NCBI GenBank assembly: GCA_963664365.1
Contig: OY761144.1
Coordinates: 1,922,001 to 1,986,000, forward strand
From: VXRN01 sp963664365
Lineage (GTDB): Bacteria; Chloroflexota; Dehalococcoidia; Lucifugimonadales; UBA1123
DNA length: 64,000 nucleotides
Direction of reading: 5' to 3'
In this document: piece after piece, positions 38,501-50,500 of the stretch
Layout: every line of letters starts with the position of its first letter
Numbering within the stretch: position 1 is the stretch's first letter
Program-made: the position numbers and the translations under genes
Notes under the pieces: generated by a model
What the model saw: only the letters and a program-made list of their open reading frames with translations
Told to the model about the DNA's origin: nothing
Database searches by the model: none

Positions 38501-41500
38501 TGGTGATGGCGGCATTGTTCGGGTTGTTCCAGTTCAGGGTGACTTGCCGGTCGCCGGGGGTGGCGGTGAAGCCGGTGGGCTTGGCGGGCACGTCAGCGGG
38601 CGTGGCCCCCGCCCCCGCCACGTAGCCCGCGCCGATCGTGTTCACCGCGCGGAGCCAGAAGGTGTAGTGGGCGCCGTTGGTCAGGTTCGTGACGGTGTAG
38701 GACGTGGTGGTCGCGCCGCTGCCGGGGATGTTCTCCCAGCTCGTCGCGTCCGTGGTGTACGTGTACTGATACCCGGTGATGGATGCATCGCCGGGGTCGT
38801 TCCAATTCAGGGTGACCTGCTCGTCGCCTGGGGTGGCGGTGAAGCCGGTGGGCGCCAGAGGCACGTTCTTGCGTATGGGTGTAACCGGGCTGCCGGTGGC
38901 GGGGTCGCCGTCGCCGATGGAATTCACGGCGCGCAACTGGAAGGTGTGGGCCGTCCCGTTGGTCAGGTTCATCACGGTGTAGGACGTGGTGTCCCTGTTG
39001 CTGGGCGATATGGATGTCCACGTCTGCGGATAGTCGCCGGTCGTCTTGTATCGGTACTGGTACCCTGTTATGGATCTGTCAGCGGGGTGGTCCCAGTACA
39101 GGGATGCCTGGGTGTCGCCGGCAAAGAGTATGAGGCCGATGGGAGGCGCGGGCGCGCCCGTGGGCGTTGCCTGCGCCGGGGCGGAGGGCGTTCCGCCGCC
39201 CGCGGCGTTGACGGCGCGGACGCGGAACTCGTAGGCCCTTGCGGTTAGGCCGGTGACGGTGGCGTGGGTGGACGTGCCCACGCTGGTCCATGTGGGACCC
39301 CAGGCATCCCAAGTCTGCCCCGTCTTAGCGCGCTTCTGGTATTCGAAGCCGGTGGCGTCGGTAACAGGATCCCATCGCAGTGTGACCAGGCTGACGCCGG
39401 GGGTTGCCCTGAGGCCGGCGGGGGCGCCGGGAACGGGAATCGGAGTGACATAGACCTGTCGGTCCGGCCCGCTGCCGACGGAGTTGACCGCGCGGAGGGA
39501 GAAGAGGTAGCTCGTCCTGTTGGTGAGGCCGGTCACCGTGTAGGACGTGGTGGTCGCGTTGCCGCCCGGTATGTTCGTCCAGGAGCCTTCGTCCTTTCGG
39601 TACTGCCATGCGGTTATCGTCGAGTCGCCGGGGTCGTCCCAAGACAGGGTTATCTGCGTGTCTCCGGTGGCGGCGGTCAGCCCGCTTGGCGCGGCGGGCT
39701 TAACAAGGGGATTCGCCGTGACCGATGCCGAGGCGCCTTCTCCGTTGCCGTTCACCGCGCGCACGTTGAACGTGTAGAGCTTGTCCTGCAGGCCGGTGGC
39801 GGTATGCGAGTTGTATGAGGCGCTCGCGCTGATCTGCGTCCACGCCTGAATGTTGGTTGGCGTCACCGTGTTGTTGGCGGCGACGTAGCCGCGCACCTGG
39901 TAGGCGTAGGAGTCGCCGATGGTCAGGCTCTTCCCCGTGAAGGTGTACGTCGTGGTGGTCGCGTCGCTGCCGCTGATGTCCGCCCAGTCGGTGTAGCCGG
40001 TCTCGGTGTGGCTCTTGGGCTTATAGCTATACTGCCACTTTGTGATCGCGCTGTTGGAAGGGTCGTCCCAAACTAGGGTGATCTTTTCCTGCGACAGCTT
40101 GGGGATGACTACGTCGGTGGTTGTCCCCTGCGGGCGCATGCGCAACTGCCACTTGCTGATTTCGGCAACGGCGCGCACCTCGAAGTTGTGGACTATGCCG
40201 TTGGTCAGTCCGGTTATCTCCTTAGACGCGGTCGGATTCGAGCCTCCGGAGAGGTCCGTCCAGGAGTTCCAGGCGGTGGCGTTGCCACTGACGGTCCCGT
40301 AGCGGTATTGGTACTTGGTGACGCCGCTGTTGGCGGGGTTGGCGAGGTTGTTCCAGGTCAGAGTGGCCTTCCGGTCGCCGGGCGTGACGGTGAGGCCGGA
40401 CACGGTGACGGCTTGGGAGTTGGCGGTCGTGGGAGTCGAAGTGGCCGGGCCGAATCCGGCGGGAGCGACGACTGACGGCGCGGCCCAGGACAGGGTCACG
40501 GCGTTGGCCTGCCTCGTGGCGGCCAGGCCAACCGGAGCGCCGGGGACCGACGCCTTGGTCGAGGTAGCGGTCGATGTGGCGGAGGGAATGCCGTCGCCTA
40601 CGGCGGTCACGGCCCTCACTTGGAAGTCGTAGGCAGCGCCGTTCTCCAAGCCGGTGAACTCCCAGCCTGTGGTGTCCCTGCCCGTGCCTGGGACGGCGCT
40701 TGCCGACCAGCCGTAGGGGGCGGCGGCGGGCCAGGATTCCGAGGACTTCTTATGCCGGAACTTGTATCCGGTGACGGTGTGGTCTCGCGTTGACGTGTCC
40801 CAGGGTAGGCCGGGCGCGGTCCAGGTGACCTGCACGCTCCCGTCTCGTCCGGCGGCGAACAAGTTGGTGGGGGCCTGCGGCGTCCAGGGGGCCCGCGGAG
40901 TGGCGGCGACGGCGTCGGACGCCAACCCTGTGCCGTCCGCGTTGCTGGCGCGGACGCGGAACTCGTACTCCGTGTCGTTGGTCAACCCCGTAATGGTGAC
41001 CGTGATGGACAAGCCAACATCATGCCAGACCTCTCTGTTGGGATCCCCGCGCCGGCCCGAGCGATAGTTGTATTCGTAGCCGGTGGCGCGATCGGCGGAG
41101 TTCCACGTGAGTATGACCTGCCGATTGCCGGCGGTCGCGCTGAGGCCGTCCGGCGCGGGGGGAACGCCGCTGGGAGCGCCGATGACGTTCCTCTCAGGCC
41201 CGTTGCCCGCGTCGTTGACGGCCCGCACCCCAAACAGGTAGGACGTGCCGTTGGTCAGGCCGGTCACCGTGTAGGACGTGGTGGACGGGCAGGTGGTGTC
41301 GTTACTGCCGGTCGCGCAGATGTCCGTCCAGCCGTCGCCGCCCGCAACCCGGTACTGCCACTTGGTTATCGTAGAGTCGTTGGCGGGGTACCATTCCAGC
41401 GTTATCTGCTCGTGGCCGGGATCCGCGGTCAGGTTGAGGGGGACGCCGGGCTTCTCGAGGCGCCTGGCGGTTACCGAGGATGCCGCGCCCTCGCCGTTGC

Positions 41501-44500
41501 CGTTGACCGCGCGCAGGCTGAAGGTGTAGAGCGCGCCTTGCAAACCGGTGGCGGTGTGCGCGCTGTACGACGCGCTCGCGCTGACCTGCGTCCACGCTTG
41601 CAGGTTGGTTGGCGTAACCGTGTTGTTGGCGGCGACGTAGCCGCGCACCTGGTAAGCGTAGGAGTCGCCGGCGGTAAGGCCGGTCGCGGTCAAGATGTAC
41701 GACGTGGTGGTCGCGTTGCTGCCGCTGATGTCCGTCCAGTTCGTGCCGTCGGCGCTGTACTGCCACTTGGCGATGGCGCTGTTGGAAGGATCGTCCCAAG
41801 TCAGTATGATCTTTTCCTGCGACGCCTTGGGGATGACGACGTCGGTGGTTGTCCCCTGTGGGCTCATGCGCAGCTGCCACGAGGAGATTTCAGCGACGGC
41901 GCGGACTTCGAAGTTATGGAGAGCGTCGTTGGTCAGTCCGGTTATCTCCTTGGACGCGGTCGGGTTGCTGCCGCCGGAGATGTCAGTCCAATCGTTCCAA
42001 CCGGTTCTGCCGCCGCTCACCGTCCCGTAGCGGTACTGGTACTTGGTGACGCCGCTTGTCGTGGCGTTGGCCAAGTTGGTCCAGGTCAGCGTGGCTTTTT
42101 GGTCGCCGGGTGTGACGGTGAGGCCGGACATGGTGACTGCCTGGGGGTTGGCGGTCGTGGGGGTCGAAGTGGCCGGGCCGAATCCGGCGGGAGCGACGAC
42201 GTCCGGGACGGTCCAGGACAGGGCCACGGCGTTGGTCTGTCTCGCGGCGGCCAGGCCGATTGGAGCGCCGGGGGCCGACGCCCTGGTCGGGGTCGCGGAC
42301 ACCATGGCGGAGGGAATGCCGTCGCCCTCTCTGGTCACGGCCCGTATCTGGAAGTCGTAGGTCGTGCCGTTGTCGAGGCCGGAGAACTCGAATACGGTCG
42401 TATGCGCTCCCGTCCCGGCTACGACTGCCGACCAGCCAAGCGAGCCGGTGGTGGGCCAAGACTCCGAGGACTTCTTCTTGCGGTATTTGTAGCCGATGAT
42501 GGTGAGGTCTCGCGTTGACGTGGCCCAAGGGAGGCCGGGCGTGGTCCAGGTCACCTGCGCTCTTCCGTCCAGGCCGAAGGCGAGCAGGTTGGTGGGCGCT
42601 TGCGGCGTGTGGCGGGCTCGCGGAGTTGCGGACACCGTCGCGGACGCGGGGCCGTTGCCGGCCGGGTTCACGGCGCGCACCCGGAACTGGTACTCCGTGT
42701 CGTTGGTCAGGCCCTGAACCCTGACTTGGTATCCCATCTGCGCCTCGGTGGGGCTTTGGGTGTTGGTCCAGTTCGTGCCCCAGTCGTCCCAGGTCTGCCC
42801 CGTCTTGGTGCGCTTCTGGTACTCGAAGCGGGTTATGGAGGGGTCGAAGAGGCTCCACGCGAGGATGGCGTGGGTGTTGCGGCCGTAGGCCGCCAGGTTG
42901 GTGGGAGCGGCGGGAAGCGCATAAGGCGTCGCGGAAATCTCCGACGACGCGCCGTTGCCGCTTCCGTTCACCGCGCGCACGCCGAAGGTGTACTCCGTGC
43001 CGTTGGTCAGGCCCATCACCGTGGTTGTGGTGGCGTTGACCCAAATCTGCTCGCTGTCTATCTTGAGCGCGACCGAGGGAGTGGGTATCGGGGTGAGGTC
43101 CGGCGGGCAGAGGATGGGCGGACACGGCGGCGGCGCGGGCGGAGCCTCTGACAGTCTGACGTTGACGGTCTGCGCCGTGTTCCAGTTCTGGGTCGTGAAG
43201 GTCAGCGCGGACGGCGTGAAGACCGCATCAGGCTGGGAGAGGGTCACCTGCACAGTTCGAGTCGGGGCGGCGGCGAGCTTCACCGTGAAGCTCTTGTCCA
43301 CGTTCCAGTCATCGGAAGTGAAGCCAAGCTCGCCGGGTGTGTTGACCAGGGTGATGGTGACGTCGGCCCAGTCGTTCCAACTGCCGTCGGTCTCCTTGTA
43401 GCGGCGCTCCCACTTGGTGATCGTGTCGTTGTTCGGGTCGTCCCAGGTCAGTTCGACCCGTTGGTCGTTGACGGCGGCGCTCAGGTTGGTTGGCGCGGCG
43501 GGCTTGGCGACGGGCGCGGCCGTCACTTTCGTTGACGCGCTAGTCTGGACGGCGCTGACGGCGCGCAGGTGGTAGTCATACTCCGTCCCGTTGATCAACT
43601 GGGTTACCGAGTGGGACGTGGTACTTGCGTAGCTGAGGGGGACGGCGGTCCAGGGGATGGTGGAAGTGGCCGTAACGTCCTTCAGCGTCACGCGGAACTC
43701 GTAGCGGAGGATGGTCGAGTCGTTCGGGTCTGTCCACGTCAGGGAAAGTGAGCCATCCCCCGGCGTAGCGGCCAGGCCAGTGGGCGCGGGCAGCAGCCTG
43801 GGCGTAGCGGTCGCTCCGTCGGAGGCCGGCCCCCCTTGGGCGTTGCGGTTCAGGCCGCGTACCTTGAAGGTGTACTCCGTCCCGTTGGTCAGGCCGGTGA
43901 CCTTGTAGATGCGGTTCGTCCCCTCGACGGTGGTTGACGCGATGTCGGTCCAGGTCACGCCGCCGTCCTTGCTGTACTGCCACGAGATGGCGGTGTCGGC
44001 GGCGGGCCACCTGAGAGTGACTGACTCGTTCTCGCCGGACGTGGCGGTTAGGCCGGTGGGCTTGACCGTGAGGGCGGCGGGATTGGCGGAGGCGTTGTCG
44101 GAGTGGGGGCCTATGGCGTTATTGCGCCGCGCGCGTACCTGGAAGGTGTAGAGCGTGTCGTTGGTCAGGTTGGGGACGACGTATGACGTGGTGGTCGCGC
44201 CGCTTCCGGCGATGGCCGTCCAGCCGCCGGAGTAGGATGGGGTGGCGCTGACCGGGCCCAAGGGGAGCGCCGCGGCGAGCGGGGTTGCGGCAACCTCTCC
44301 CAGCACGTTGCCCAGCAGAGCGTCGCTACTGTCCAACGCCCGCACCTGGAAGGTGTAGGTCGTGCCGTTGACCAGGGCCGTCCGTGTGTATGAGATTCTG
44401 TACTTACAATCTGGATATTCTTCTGATTGCTCGCATAGGGTCGTCCAGTTGCCGTAGGCCCCGGTAGTCTTGTAGCGATACTGCCACTTCTGGATGCCGG

Positions 44501-47500
44501 AGAAGTAGCCGGGCTTGCTCCAGAACAGGTGAACCGAGCCGTAGTCGCCGACGGCGGTCAGGCCGCCCGCCTTATCGGTTGGGGCAACGGGGGTAGCCGT
44601 CGTCTCTCCCAGTACACTGCCCACCATGGCGTCGGAGGAGTCCACCGCCCGCGCCTGGAAAGTGTAGGCCGTATCGTTGGTCAGGCTAGGGACGCTGACG
44701 GAGGTGGTGGAAGCCGTGCTGCCGGGCACGTCTGTCCAGGCGGCGTAGGTAGTCGTCGAGGTGGGCCTGTAGCGGTATTGCCACTTGTCGATGTTGGTGG
44801 TGTTGTTGGGGGTACTCCATGAGAGATCGACCCGCCCGTTTTCGCCCTTGGCGCTCAAGCCGTTCGCGGTATTGGTTGTAACCGGGGTAACCGTCGGGTC
44901 TCCCAGCACGTTGCCCACCAGTGCGTTGGAGGAGTTGACCGCCCGCGCCTGGAATGTGTAGGCCGTGTCGTTGGTCAGGTTGGGGACTCTGACGGACGTG
45001 GTGGTTGCGCTGCTGCCGGGCACGTCTGTCCAGGCGACGTAGGTAGTCGTCGAGGTGGGCCTGTAGCGGTATTGCCACTTCGCGATGCCGGTGGTGTCGC
45101 TTGGGCTGCTCCAGGAGAGATCGACCGCCGCGTCTCCGCCTCGGGCTGTCAAGACGCCTCCCGTATTGGAGCCGGCCGCCGCGCGCACCTGGATTTTATA
45201 TTCCGTGCCGTCGACCAAGAGGGCGCCGTTGGTCTCGGTTGTGGCGGTGAACCTGGTGGTGGAGGCGTTGCTGTTGGGCACGTCCGCCCAGTAGCCGTAG
45301 AGGCCGTTGGAACGCTCGAGGCGGAATTGCCACCTGTCAATGTGGGAGGTGTCGCTTGGTCTGCTCCAGTAGAGTTCTACCGCGCGGCTGTTGGCAAAGG
45401 CGGTCAAGCCGTTCACGGGCTGCGTCTGCCTGTACTCATAGGCGGTGATGAAGGAGTCGCTGGGGTCGGTCCATGCGAGCGTTGCGCTGGCGGGTCCGGG
45501 CGTGGCGGTGAAGCCCGTCGGCTTGGCCGGGGGAGCCGTCGGGGTGGCGGTGGCGGTGTCCGACGCAGGGCCGTCGCCGCCTGCGTTCACCGCACGGACC
45601 TGGAAGTTGTATGACGTGCCGTTGGTCAGGTTCGTGACGACGTAGGAGGTCTTGGATGGGCAGTCGGCGTCGGCGCCGGTGACGCAGATGTCCGTCCACT
45701 GTCCGCTGTCCTGCTTGTACTGCCACTTAGTGATGGTGGGATTGGCGGGAGCAGTCCAGGCGAGGGTGACGTTCGTGTCGCCGGGCGTTGCCGTCAGGCC
45801 GGTGGGCTTGGCGGGGAGCAGAGCGGATTTGGCCCACCCCGAACTGCCGCCGGGGCTTACGTCGTCCAAAGCCCTAATCTGGAAGCCATAGATCTTGCCG
45901 GCGGTCAGGCCGCTGCCGGCGACGTGGGACGCGGCGTTCTCCCACAGAGCCTTGCCGAGGTCCACGGTCGTGGTGGTGGCGGGCTTCGTCTTCAGCTTGA
46001 CGCTGACGCTCTGCGCCGTGTTCCAGGTGGTGGTGGAGAAGGTGAGGTTCGACGGTATGAACTCCACGTTGTCCTGAACGAGGATTATCCGCACGTCCTC
46101 CGACGGCGCGGCGGAGAGTTTTATCGTCGAAGTCGACGCCGCGCTCCAGGTGGTGGTGGAGAATGTCAGGGAAGCCGGGCTGGAGGTCAGGGCGATCGCA
46201 ACGTCCGTCCAGCCGTTGGAGGCGGTGGCGGATGGAGTGGCTGCGGCGTCGTTCAGCGAAGCGCCTTCACTCAATCCTCTAACCGGTCGTACCTGGAAGG
46301 TGTGCTCCGTGCCGTTGGTCAGGTTCTCGACGGTGTGGGAGAGTGTGGACGCGCCGCTGCCGGGGATGTCGGTCCACTGTCCGTAAGTGGCGGCCCCTGC
46401 CTTGTAGCGGTACTGGTAGCCGGTGATGGAGGAGTCGCCGGGGTTGTACCACGCCAGTTCGACCTCGCCGTTGCCGGCGATGGCGGATAGGTTGCCCTCC
46501 CGTCGGCGAATCTCGTAGCCGACGATCCACTTGCTGCCTGAGTCGGTCCACGCCAGGTCGATCTGCGACGTTCCTCCGCGCGCGGCGGTCCACCACGGCG
46601 CGGGCAGGATGCCCGGTACCTCCGCCGCAGGTTCCGACGCGAGGCTCCTGCCTGCCGAGTTAACCGCTCTGACCATGAATTCGTAAGTCGCGCTGTTGGT
46701 CAGGCCCGTCACGACGAAGAATGTTAGGTTGAAGCCCATGTCCATGGCGACGGTGGAGGTGGTTGCCGTCTTGAGCTTGACGCTGACGCTCTGGGTCGTG
46801 TGCCAGTTGTCCCTTGTGAACGTCAGCGTGGACGGCGTGAACTCCACGTTGTCCTGGTCCAGTTTGACCGTGACTTCCCATTTCGGATCTTCGTTGAGCC
46901 TGACGTTGACGGTCTGCGCCGTGTCCCACGTGGTTGTGGAGAAGGTCAGGGACGCCGGGCTGGAGACCAGTGTTGTCGTAGCGGCCTCCCACTCTTTCCA
47001 CTGGCTCACGCCCTCCATTTTTCTGAAGCTGTACTCGTACCTGGTGATGGAGTTGTCGTTGGGATCAGTCCAGGCCAGTTTGACCTTGGTGTTCCCTGCC
47101 GTGGCGTCGAAGCCGGTGGGCTTGGCCGGGACCGCGCCTTGCGGCAGCAGGGTGACGGCGTAGGTCTCATCCGAGATGTTGCCCGTATTGTCCACTATTC
47201 GGTATTCGAAGGATGCTTCGGTGAAGCCGGCGGCCGGGAAGAAGTGGAGCACGTGTGAACTGGACCCCACGTTTGAGAAAGCGAGGGCCTTTTGCCCGAC
47301 GAACAAGGGGGTCTCCACAGGCTGGCAGTCGGAACTTCCGGGGAAGATTCGGCATCTGCCGCCCGTATTGCGCGGCCTGTACGTCTTCAACTCGCCCTGG
47401 GCATTGTCCGGGAGCGTTACGAGGATTATCGAGTCCTTAGAGTCGTAATCGGCGTCGTAGAAGCGGAAGTCGGGATCTCCCGGGTTCAGCATGGTGCGGC

Positions 47501-50500
47501 CGGTCGGCTTCACGTAGTACGTGAAGTTCGCGCTGGTGGGCGCGCTGTTCCGGTCCTGCTGCTTTGCGGTTACTTGGCCCTTGACGCCTTCGTAGCCGCC
47601 GTCCGCGCTTGTGACGGTGTGGACGAATACTTCCTCCTCGTCCATGCCGCTGTCGGCGTCGATAGGCGTGCTCAGAGTCACCGTCTGCGCCGTGTCCCAG
47701 GTCGTCGTGGAGAAGGTGAGCGATGTTGGATTGGCGGTGATCTGGTGGGTCGTCGGCACGTTTACCCAGCCTAGGCCGGTCAGATCGACGGTGTCGTCGC
47801 CGTTGGGGTCCGACTTGCGCTTCACCCGGAAGGCGAGCTTTCCGTGGTACTGGAAAGACCAGGTGGAAACCTCGAAGTCCAGATCGGACGTATCGTTGAA
47901 GGTGACACGGGTGAAGTCGTTCCTGCCCGTTCCACGCGGCGGGAACTGGTCGGCCTCTACCGTGAAGGACTGCCACTGGTTCCAGTTTGTAGAGTTGAAG
48001 GTAATGCTGGGGGGAGTAAGGATCAACTGCGGGACGCGGTAGCTGATGTCAACCGTCGTGGTCGCCGAGGGCCGGACGGAGAGCTTGACGGTGTACGTGC
48101 TCGTAGCCGTCTGAGCGCTCGTCGCGGGTTCCCGGATGCTGAGGCTGGTCTTGTCGAAGATCAGCCAGCCCTTGTATGTTTGGGTTATTTCGTCGGACGG
48201 CAGGCCGTGGTCCACGCCGCTCTTGGTGGCATAGACGCGGATGTCGTAGCTCGTGCCCTCCGCGAGGCTCGACGCCGGAATGTCATAGGTGTCCACGTCG
48301 CCGGCGGTCAAACGGCGAGTGGAGGAGTATATCTGCGTTCCGGTCTTCCACTCGACGACGTAGCCGGTGGCGTTCGCAACCTTGGTCCAGCTAACGGTTG
48401 CGCCGCCTGCGGGGTTGCCGACGGCGTCGGTCTTCTGAGCGGCGGTGACGCCCGTCACCTGGCCGAGTCCGTCGTCATCGTCGTTGATGGTCATGCCCGG
48501 GTTGGCGCCCGTGCCTTTGCTGACCCAGTTGGTGTCGGCGGGGAGGGTATCAAGCGTCAGCGTGACGCTGGCGTTGGACAGGTCGTTGTAGTCGTTCTGG
48601 GCTGTCAGAGTAGCCGTTCCGGTGAGGGAGCCGGCGGCCACGGTGACGGTCGGGCCGGACAGGTCGTATGCGCGGCGGTAGGCGCTGACGTTGACCTTGT
48701 ACGTCTTGTTGCTGCCCGTACCCTCGATGGCTACGCGGTTGGTGTCCGCTGTGGGTTCGGCCAGGAACTTGACGCTGATGGTCTGCGCGGTGTTCCAGTT
48801 CGAGGTCGTGAAGGTCAGGTACTTGGGCGTGACCTCCGGGTCGTTCAAATCGAGCCGGGTGAAGTCTATGACGATGGTCTTGGCGGGGGCGGCGGCGAGC
48901 CTGACGGTGGCCGTCTGCGCCGTGCCCCAGTTGCCGCTGCTGCCGGAGGTGAAGCTGAGTGGGCTGTTGGTGACGGTCAGTTCACTCGTGGCCATCGGAA
49001 TGGTGACTGCCACGTCCTTGTTCCACTTCGTACTCAGCGTGGCGGTGAGCGTTGAATCCGTTGGCCCGCCGATGGCTTCGTAGATGGTAGTCGGATTGGC
49101 GGCGATGTTCACCGTGGGCTGCTGGTCACCGGCAACCAGGCCGCCGAACTTCAGGGCCGGATACTGGTTCGTCGTGCCGAAGTCCCACGGATCTTCCGGG
49201 GTGCTGTCGCCGACGAGGTCCAGGTTCCAGTTGGCATAGATGCTGCTGCCTGTGCCGTAGGCGGTGGGGGTCTGAAGCTCGGAGGTGGTCTTGCCCGTGC
49301 CGTTGTTGGAGTTGCAGCCTGACTGTCCCAGGTTGCTGCTGTCGTAGTAGGAGTTGGTGGTTGAGCCGCTATTCTTGTAGCCGACCAGTCCGCAGCGGTT
49401 GCCGCCGGAGCCTGTGAGCTTTCCGGTGGCGAAGCTGGCGGTGATGTTGCCAAACTGGTATCCGGCGAGGGCGCCGCGCTGGTTGTTGGTTGGGTTGGCA
49501 GCGCCGCCGTGAACGTCGCCGCGGGCGTAGCTGGCCTCGACGTGTCCGCCGTAGCCGACCTGTCCTGTCAGGCCGCCAGCCCTGGCGTGGCCGCCGCCGC
49601 CGGTTATGGCGGAAACGTCGCCAGCGGCATAGCTGGCGATGACCTTGGTGGTGGGTGGCGAAGCTGATTGCAACTGTCCCAGCAGACCCACGAGGCCGCC
49701 GGCATAGGTGCGGTTGGAGTGGGTGGAGGAGCCTGTGTTGCCTGCCACGTCGGCCCAAGAGTAGCCGGAGCGGATGTCGGCGTCCTTGAGTTGTCCCACG
49801 AGGCCGCCGATGAAGAGGTACTTGTTGGCGCTGGTTATCTTGGTGGCGGAGTTGACCTCTCCGGTGGAGTAGCTGCCAATAATGTCCGTTTCGGCTTTGC
49901 CCGCCAGTGCGCCGACGTAGACGAAATCGGTGGCGTCCACGTTCAGGGTAACGTCCACGTTTTCCATGGCCACGTACGTCACTTCGTCGTCGTCTTCCGC
50001 GCCGTTGAGGTAGGCGAAGAGGCCGGCGTAGCGGCCCGAGGTGCGGTTGATGAACAGGTTGGAGATGGTGTACGGCCCGCCGTCGGTGTCGGAGTTGCTG
50101 TTGCCGTCGAAGAGGGCGGTGTACTGGGAGCCGGTGCCACCGCCGATGGGGTCCCAGCCCAGGCCGCTGTTCCAGTAGGTGTCGCCGGAGTCGGCGCCGG
50201 TGCGATTGGCGGTCGAAGTCGCGCTGTTGTTGGTGTTGAAGTCGAGGTTGGCGCGGAGCTCATAGCCGATGCACTCGCGTTCGCTGGGCGTGGCTTTGGC
50301 TTCCTCGCAGCCCATGTTGTCCTTGGGCGAGGGGAAGGCGGTGTTGTAGGCGGCCGAGTCCCCCGTGTTTTCCACCGTGCCGTCGCCGTTGAGGTCGTAG
50401 CGGACGGCGTTAAGCTGTGCGAGGCTGGTGATTTCGATGAGGCCGTCGTCGTCGGTGTCGTAGTCGGCGCCGGCGCCGCCGGCAAAGGTGGCGTATGCGC

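Noticed and set aside
37578..39248. Long plus-strand open frames opposite the giant gene (also 53175-54893 and 56946-58547)
   Set aside because: They are mirror frames of GC-rich repetitive coding DNA, rich in Gly, Arg and Val, without any domain pattern or ribosome site.
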